64,000 nucleotides of DNA, taken from the NCBI GenBank assembly GCA_036005185.1, contig DASYQS010000021.1, forward strand, positions 1 to 64,000. Direction: 5' to 3'. The notes beneath the pieces are model-generated. The model ran no database searches. It worked only from the letters and a program-made list of their open reading frames with translations, and was not told where the DNA came from. The translations under genes and the position numbers were made by a program. The DNA is from VBAU01 sp036005185 (GTDB lineage Bacteria; Bacteroidota; Bacteroidia; Chitinophagales; Chitinophagaceae). This document shows, piece by piece, positions 59,250-64,000 of the stretch (its first letter is position 1; each line of letters begins with the position of its first letter).

Positions 59250-62129
59250 TTGATGAAAAACTTTCTGACCACATGTCTTTTATTTATTCATGTTTTTGTC
59301 TTTTCGCAACAAAAAGAAATAAAGTATTTGTCAGGAACCGATAACAAACACACCGTTACCTGGGATTTCTTTTGCACAGGTGGGCGCAACAGTAGCAAAT
59401 GGACAACGATCCAAGTGCCCTCACATTGGGAGCAACAGGGTTTTGGCAGTTATAATTATGGCCGTGATTATAAAACTTACGGAAGAAATTTTCGATTTGC
59501 TGATGAGCAGGGTTTGTATAAATATTCGTTCACCATACCTGCGAACTGGAAAGGAAAGGAGGTTTTTATTGTATTTGAAGGTTCGATGACCGACACGGAA
59601 GTTAAGATCAACGGAAAAACAGCAGGAGAAAAACATCAGGGGGCTTTTTACCGGTTCAAATACAATATCACTGATAAGATTAACTTCTCTGGTAAAAATC
59701 TTTTAGAAATAACAGTTAGCAAAATGTCATCGGATGAATCAGTAAATAATGCAGAACGACTTGCAGACTATTGGATCTTTGGCGGCATTTTTCGCCCGGT
59801 TTATCTCGAGGCTGTTCCAAAACAATTCATCGATCATTTTTCCATCAATGCTAAAGCTGATGGAAATTTTTCCGTAAAAACTTATCTAAGCGGCCTAACA
59901 CAAACGGCAGATGTGATCGCTGAAATAAGAGACGCAAATAATAAATTAGTCGGAACAGCAAAAGCTATTGTTCATCCAAAAGATTCATCAGTTATTCTCT
60001 CAACAAAAATTGATAACCCTTTGCAATGGACTGTTGAGACCCCTAATCTTTACAAGGCAAATTTCTTTTTAAAAACTGGCGGAAAAACTGTTTATCAAAC
60101 ATCGGGGAAATTTGGTTTTCGCACAATAGAAATAAGAAGGGGCGATGGAATTTATCTGAATGGCGTTCAGATAAAAATGAAAGGGGTGAACAGACATGTA
60201 TGGTGGCCTGAAACAGGTCGTTGTGTAAATCCTGAAATTGATCTCATGGATGCGAAGCTGATAAAAGAAATGAACATGAATGCAATCCGGTGCTCACATT
60301 ACCCGCCCGATCAAAGTTTTTTGAATATATGTGACTCACTTGGATTGTATGTGCTTGATGAATTAGCTGGCTGGCAAAAATTTTATAGCACAAAAGCCGG
60401 CGCTCCGCTAGTTAAAGAAATGGTGATACGAGACGCCAATCATCCATCTATTATTTTTTGGGACAACGGAAATGAAGGAGGAACTAACAAAGAGTTGGAC
60501 GATGATTTCGGCATGTACGATTTCTCCAACCGTCCTGTGATCCATCCGCATCACAGACCGGGCAATGCTTTTAATGGCATTGATTGCAATCACTACGAAG
60601 ATTATTATAGTACAAAAAAAATTCTTGATGATTCATTGATCTATATGCCTACCGAATTTTTACATGCGCAGGATGATGGCGGTGCGGCAACAGCAATGAA
60701 TGAATTCTGGGAATTACACTGGCATGCCAAACGTTCCGGCGGAGGTTTTATCTGGGCCTTGGTGGATGAAGGCATTGTACGAACTGATGAAAATAATATT
60801 ATCGATGTCAATGGTGTAAATGCCCCAGATGGAATTTTGGGCCCTCATCGCGAAAAAGAAGGAAGCTTTTATGCCCTTAAGGAAATTTTTTCTCCGGTTA
60901 AAATCTTCATGAGAGAATTGCCTATAAATTTCAATGGAGATATTGCGGTTGAAAACCGTTTTCATTTCACAAATCTTTCTAAATGTAGTTTTCAATGGGC
61001 GTTGATCAATTGCCGTAGGCCCGATGATTTATTCGTGGGCTATGATATTTTGGAGAAAGGAATCGCAGCATCTCTTGAGCTTGCTCCGAGTGCATCAGGA
61101 AATCTTCATCTGAACCTTCCGTCTGGTTGGAAAAATTATGACGCTTTAATATTATCGGCCTACGATCCTTCTAAAAATCTTTTATACAAATGGACATGGA
61201 AAATTAAGACCAATAAAGAATTACTGTCTGAAATTGTTTCGTTGAAGGATGCGGCAACTACCTCCTTGACAGAAACAGACAGCACGCTGCAACTGAAAGG
61301 AGGTGATGTTTCTATTTTCATCAATAAAAAGAATGGACAGCTATCCGATATTAGAAATGCAATGAGTGATCCGATCTCTTTTTCAAAAGGACCGGAAATG
61401 GCAGAGACAGGGAATGTACAGACAGGGCATGTTGAGACAGGGCATGCCCTGTCTGTACTGCAAATAAAAAATTATAAAGAAGGAAATGCACAGGTTGTGG
61501 AAGTAAGTTATTCGGGCAATCTTAAAAATGCAAAGTGGAAAATGTATGGCACAGGCTGGTTGCAGTTGGATTATGAGTACGAGTTAAATGGCAACTATCC
61601 TTTTGCGGGAATAAGCTTTTGCTATCCGGAAAACTTTGTACTCGGTGCAAAATGGCTCGGTGGAGGGCCGTACAGAGTTTGGAAAAACAGGTTGCAAGGA
61701 GCAACATTCAATACATGGCAAAATGCTTACAACAATACACAAACTGGAGCGGCTCCATGGATCTATCCTGAGTTCAAAGGATATTTTGCTGACATAACCT
61801 GGCTAGAATTAAATACTGTTCAAGGAAAATTTTTAGTAGCTAGCCCGGATACAGGATTGTATGTTCGCTTGTTTGATTTTTATGGTCTCTCGGGTATGAA
61901 GCCTTTTCCCGATCTGCCTGTTGGCAACCTTTCTTTCCTTGACTGCATTCCACCAATGGGCACCAAGCTGGCATTGAACATCAGCAGTAATACGTCTGCT
62001 CTGGGACCGCAAAGCGAGCCTAATCATTTAAATGGAATTTTTAAGCGAACATTGTATTTCTATTTTGGCTTACCAAAACCAGCCGGCAAAAAAAATTTTA
62101 CAATGCCTTCTGTAAATGAATTGTTTTGA
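59250..62129 (+). CDS. GH2 beta-galactosidase-like enzyme (rhamnogalacturonan PUL)
   Basis: This 959-residue exported enzyme has a 19-residue signal (MMKNFLTTCLLFIHVFVFS). It has the GH2 domain order: jelly roll with VPSHWEQQGFGSYNYG near residue 56, Ig-like domain, barrel with KGVNRHVWWPETGR near 311. The acid/base is E409 in WDNGNEGG and the likely nucleophile E469 in YMPTEFLHAQDDGG. A beta domain with galactosidase small-domain features follows. Near residues 718-735, the repeats ETGNV-QTGHV-ETGHA come from a repeat array inserted in the gene. It probably removes beta-linked galactose from rhamnogalacturonan side chains. A beta-glucuronidase or other GH2 activity is possible. It overlaps the next gene by 14 bases. 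Confidence 0.87.
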   Translation: MMKNFLTTCLLFIHVFVFSQQKEIKYLSGTDNKHTVTWDFFCTGGRNSSKWTTIQVPSHWEQQGFGSYNYGRDYKTYGRNFRFADEQGLYKYSFTIPANWKGKEVFIVFEGSMTDTEVKINGKTAGEKHQGAFYRFKYNITDKINFSGKNLLEITVSKMSSDESVNNAERLADYWIFGGIFRPVYLEAVPKQFIDHFSINAKADGNFSVKTYLSGLTQTADVIAEIRDANNKLVGTAKAIVHPKDSSVILSTKIDNPLQWTVETPNLYKANFFLKTGGKTVYQTSGKFGFRTIEIRRGDGIYLNGVQIKMKGVNRHVWWPETGRCVNPEIDLMDAKLIKEMNMNAIRCSHYPPDQSFLNICDSLGLYVLDELAGWQKFYSTKAGAPLVKEMVIRDANHPSIIFWDNGNEGGTNKELDDDFGMYDFSNRPVIHPHHRPGNAFNGIDCNHYEDYYSTKKILDDSLIYMPTEFLHAQDDGGAATAMNEFWELHWHAKRSGGGFIWALVDEGIVRTDENNIIDVNGVNAPDGILGPHREKEGSFYALKEIFSPVKIFMRELPINFNGDIAVENRFHFTNLSKCSFQWALINCRRPDDLFVGYDILEKGIAASLELAPSASGNLHLNLPSGWKNYDALILSAYDPSKNLLYKWTWKIKTNKELLSEIVSLKDAATTSLTETDSTLQLKGGDVSIFINKKNGQLSDIRNAMSDPISFSKGPEMAETGNVQTGHVETGHALSVLQIKNYKEGNAQVVEVSYSGNLKNAKWKMYGTGWLQLDYEYELNGNYPFAGISFCYPENFVLGAKWLGGGPYRVWKNRLQGATFNTWQNAYNNTQTGAAPWIYPEFKGYFADITWLELNTVQGKFLVASPDTGLYVRLFDFYGLSGMKPFPDLPVGNLSFLDCIPPMGTKLALNISSNTSALGPQSEPNHLNGIFKRTLYFYFGLPKPAGKKNFTMPSVNELF
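61404..61458. repeat. In-frame direct and inverted repeat array in the GH2 gene
   Basis: Three near-identical 12-13 base units (GAGACAGGGAATG, CAGACAGGGCATG, GAGACAGGGCATG) recur every 15 bases from 61404, so each adds five residues of ETGHV type. A perfect 16-base inverted repeat, GTACAGACAGGGCATG at 61416 and its complement at 61443-61458, is superimposed. The frame is maintained. A hairpin in the mRNA is likely. Confidence 0.8.
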
Positions 62130-63159
62130 ATTGAACAATACTGAAACAATATTAGTTAGTGAAGCCGAAATGAAGAATATCTTTTATAAAATTTTACTGA
62201 AACAAGGATTTAATGAACAAAAGGCTTTGACATGTGCTGAGATTTTTACAGAAAGTAGTATAGATGGTGTGTATTCACACGGGGTGAACCGTTTCCCAAG
62301 ATTTATTGAGGATGTGCAAAAAAAATACGTGGATATCAGTGCTGACCCGGTATTGAAACGAAACTTCAATGGACTGGAACAATGGGATGGTAACCTCGGT
62401 GCAGGGCCACTTAATGCGTTGCATGCAACTGAAAGAGCCATGCAATTGGCGCAGCAGTATGGGATTGGTTGTGTGGCCTTAGCTAATACCAACCACTGGA
62501 TGCGAGCCGGCAGTTATGGATGGAAAGCTGCAAAGGGAGGGTTTGTGTTTATTGGCTGGACCAATACAATTGCCAACATGCCTACATGGAATGCAGTTGA
62601 TGCCCGACTTGGAAACAATCCATTGGTAATTGCCTTGCCATTTCATGATGAAGCCATTGTTTTAGATATGGCTGCTTCACAATTTTCGTATGGTGCATTG
62701 GAACAGGCCGCTATTCGACAAGAAACTTTGCCAGTAGATGGCGGTTATAACAGCAAAGGCGAGTTGACAAAAGACCCGGCCGCTATTTTTGAAAGCAAAC
62801 GTGTATTGCCTGTCGGGTATTGGAAAGGGGCGGGATTATCGCTTTTGCTTGATCTGCTTGCCTCGATACTTTCTTCGGGACTTTCGGTTCATGAAATCAG
62901 CAAACGCGAAAGGGAATATGGTTTATCACAGATCTTCATCGCTATCGATACCAGCAAATTGATGAATCATTCGACTATAAAAAAAACTGTTGACAGCATT
63001 ATTGATGATTATCGCAGATCCATTCCCATCAATGAATCAAAAAAAGTTTTATATCCGGGAGAACGAGTCTTAGCGACAAGAAAAAAGAATGTGCAAGATG
63101 GCATTCCGGTTCTGAAAAATATTTGGGCAAAAATTTTAAGCTTAGAAAGAGAGACTTAA
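62116..63159 (+). CDS. Ldh2/YiaK-family NAD(P)-dependent oxidoreductase
   Basis: This 347-residue cytoplasmic protein belongs to the malate/L-lactate dehydrogenase type 2 family, closest in pattern to YiaK-type 2,3-diketo-L-gulonate reductases. Signatures are DGVYSHGVNRFPRFI near residue 48, the catalytic His region VALANTNHWMRAGSYGWKAA near 116, and LDMAASQFSYGALEQA near 178. No signal peptide is seen. The start overlaps the GH2 gene by 14 bases, so translation is coupled. In a pectin PUL it may reduce a keto-uronate or hexulosonate product of oligogalacturonide breakdown, though YiaK itself acts in gulonate utilisation. The substrate is not determined by sequence. Confidence 0.82.
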   Translation: MNCFELNNTETILVSEAEMKNIFYKILLKQGFNEQKALTCAEIFTESSIDGVYSHGVNRFPRFIEDVQKKYVDISADPVLKRNFNGLEQWDGNLGAGPLNALHATERAMQLAQQYGIGCVALANTNHWMRAGSYGWKAAKGGFVFIGWTNTIANMPTWNAVDARLGNNPLVIALPFHDEAIVLDMAASQFSYGALEQAAIRQETLPVDGGYNSKGELTKDPAAIFESKRVLPVGYWKGAGLSLLLDLLASILSSGLSVHEISKREREYGLSQIFIAIDTSKLMNHSTIKKTVDSIIDDYRRSIPINESKKVLYPGERVLATRKKNVQDGIPVLKNIWAKILSLERET

Positions 63160-63336
63160 TAATTTGGTTTTTTGAAGGACGTATAATCCAGAAAATTCTT
63201 TGATCAGTTATCATGATATCCGATGCATAGCTTTTTACATCCAAAAGTATTATACAATAAAATTTTCCAAAAGGTCATTATGCAATGGTATATCAGGATA
63301 GTGCATATTTAAAATACAATGATTTAAATTGAATGC
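63160..63336. other. Gap before the DUF2264 gene
   Basis: These 177 AT-rich bases separate the dehydrogenase from the last gene. No terminator, repeat or confident promoter was seen, so the last gene may have its own weak promoter or share the transcript. Confidence 0.4.
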
Positions 63337-64000
63337 ATGATAAAAAGAATAACGTTACTGGTGGTTGGCTGTCTTTTCGTTTTTAACGCCCAGTCACAAC
63401 TCAAAAAAACAACTCTTACCGACAGGCAATTATGGCTTAGTTATATGGATAAATTGGCGCGGCCAGTAATGATGAATATTGCAGCAGACAAGTTAAAAGA
63501 AAAAATGCCGGTCGTCTTATCCAAAAGAATTGATAATGCAGACAACAGGTCAAAAGTGGCATATCTGGAAGCTTTCGGCAGAACACTGAGCGGCATTGCT
63601 CCCTGGTTAAATTCGGAAGACGGTTCAAAAGAAGAAGTGAGTTTGCGAAACCAATACCGTGAATGGGCAATCAAGGGTCTCGCGAATGCGGTAAACCCAG
63701 CTGCGAAAGATTATTTGAAATGGGATGGCGGACAGCCGCTGGTCGATGCGTCGTTTGTTGCTTTTGCATTGATCCGTTGTCCCTGGTTGTGGCAGCATCT
63801 TGATACCACTGTTAAACAACAAATAATTACTATTTTTAAAACTACACACTCAACTACTCCTGCTTATAACAACTGGATCTTATTTTCCGGAATGATCGAA
63901 GCGTTCTTTTGTAAATATGGATTGGATTATGATCCTGTGCGAATAGAATTTGCCATTCGTGAATTTGCACAGCACTGGTATGTGGGAGATGGGTTGTTCT
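63337..64000 (+). CDS. DUF2264-domain exported protein (3' part outside window)
   Basis: The gene is read from ATG at 63337 and runs off the end; 221 codons are visible. It starts with a signal peptide (MIKRITLLVVGCLFVFNAQS). The visible part matches the N-terminal region of DUF2264 proteins: TDRQLWLSYMDKLARPV near residue 29, YLEAFGRTLSGIAPWL near 76, and YNNWILFSGMIEAFFCKYG near 178. These are helical toroid-like proteins found beside pectin and arabinogalactan genes in Bacteroidota; I recall that some were assigned beta-glucuronidase activity (GH154), which I cannot confirm here. Its place after CE12, PL22, GH106 and GH2 suggests a late step on a charged pectic side chain. Confidence 0.8.
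   Translation, partial: MIKRITLLVVGCLFVFNAQSQLKKTTLTDRQLWLSYMDKLARPVMMNIAADKLKEKMPVVLSKRIDNADNRSKVAYLEAFGRTLSGIAPWLNSEDGSKEEVSLRNQYREWAIKGLANAVNPAAKDYLKWDGGQPLVDASFVAFALIRCPWLWQHLDTTVKQQIITIFKTTHSTTPAYNNWILFSGMIEAFFCKYGLDYDPVRIEFAIREFAQHWYVGDGLF

Overview
The window looks like the chromosome of a Bacteroidota bacterium, most likely Chitinophagaceae or a related Sphingobacteriia-type soil or plant-litter degrader. The grounds are two SusC/SusD outer-membrane pairs, A-rich leaders without clear Shine-Dalgarno sequences, AT-rich DNA, many exported glycoside hydrolases, and small palindromic repeats scattered between and inside genes. It carries two adjacent polysaccharide utilization loci (PULs) joined by sugar-catabolism genes. 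No rRNA, tRNA, CRISPR array, transposase or phage gene was recognised.

Region 1 (1-23.3 kb, extending to about 37 kb) is a glucuronoxylan PUL. A leftward operon starts at 17,850: two tandem LacI-type regulators, GH67 alpha-glucuronidase, an SDR oxidoreductase, GH115 alpha-glucuronidase, GH51 arabinofuranosidase, a CE20-like acetylesterase, a deacetylase-like/CE15 glucuronoyl esterase fusion, a GH10 xylanase, a GH9 protein lacking its catalytic domain, and a GH3 cut by the window edge. Divergently, a rightward set encodes SusC, SusD, a GH30_8-type glucuronoxylanase, GH2, xylose isomerase, a sodium:sugar symporter, two GH3 enzymes and mannonate dehydratase (uxuA). The intergenic region between the two arms holds a LacI-type operator, TGTAATCGGTTACA. 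Together these genes bind and import xylan fragments, remove acetyl, arabinosyl, methylglucuronyl and lignin-ester substituents, cut the backbone to xylose, and start xylose and glucuronate catabolism.

Region 2 (37-45.5 kb) is an L-rhamnose catabolic cluster: a GntR-type regulator facing left, then RhaT, aldolase/dehydrogenase, RhaM, RhaI and rhamnulokinase facing right. A four-helix-bundle gene flanked by inverted repeats sits between rhaM and rhaI.

Region 3 (45.6-64 kb) is a rhamnogalacturonan-type pectin PUL: SusC, SusD, CE12 acetylesterase, two PL22-type oligogalacturonate-lyase-like propellers, GH106 alpha-L-rhamnosidase, a GH43-like propeller, GH2, a YiaK-type dehydrogenase and a DUF2264 protein cut by the right edge. 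Rhamnose released by GH106 would feed region 2.

The most unusual feature is apparent decay of deleted PUL genes. There is a SusD C-terminal remnant after the intact susD, two short GH10-like C-terminal remnants in gaps, and a GH9 gene that stops where its catalytic domain should begin. Near-identical motif-plus-hairpin blocks follow the 3' ends of intact and vanished genes. I found no wholly novel pathway.
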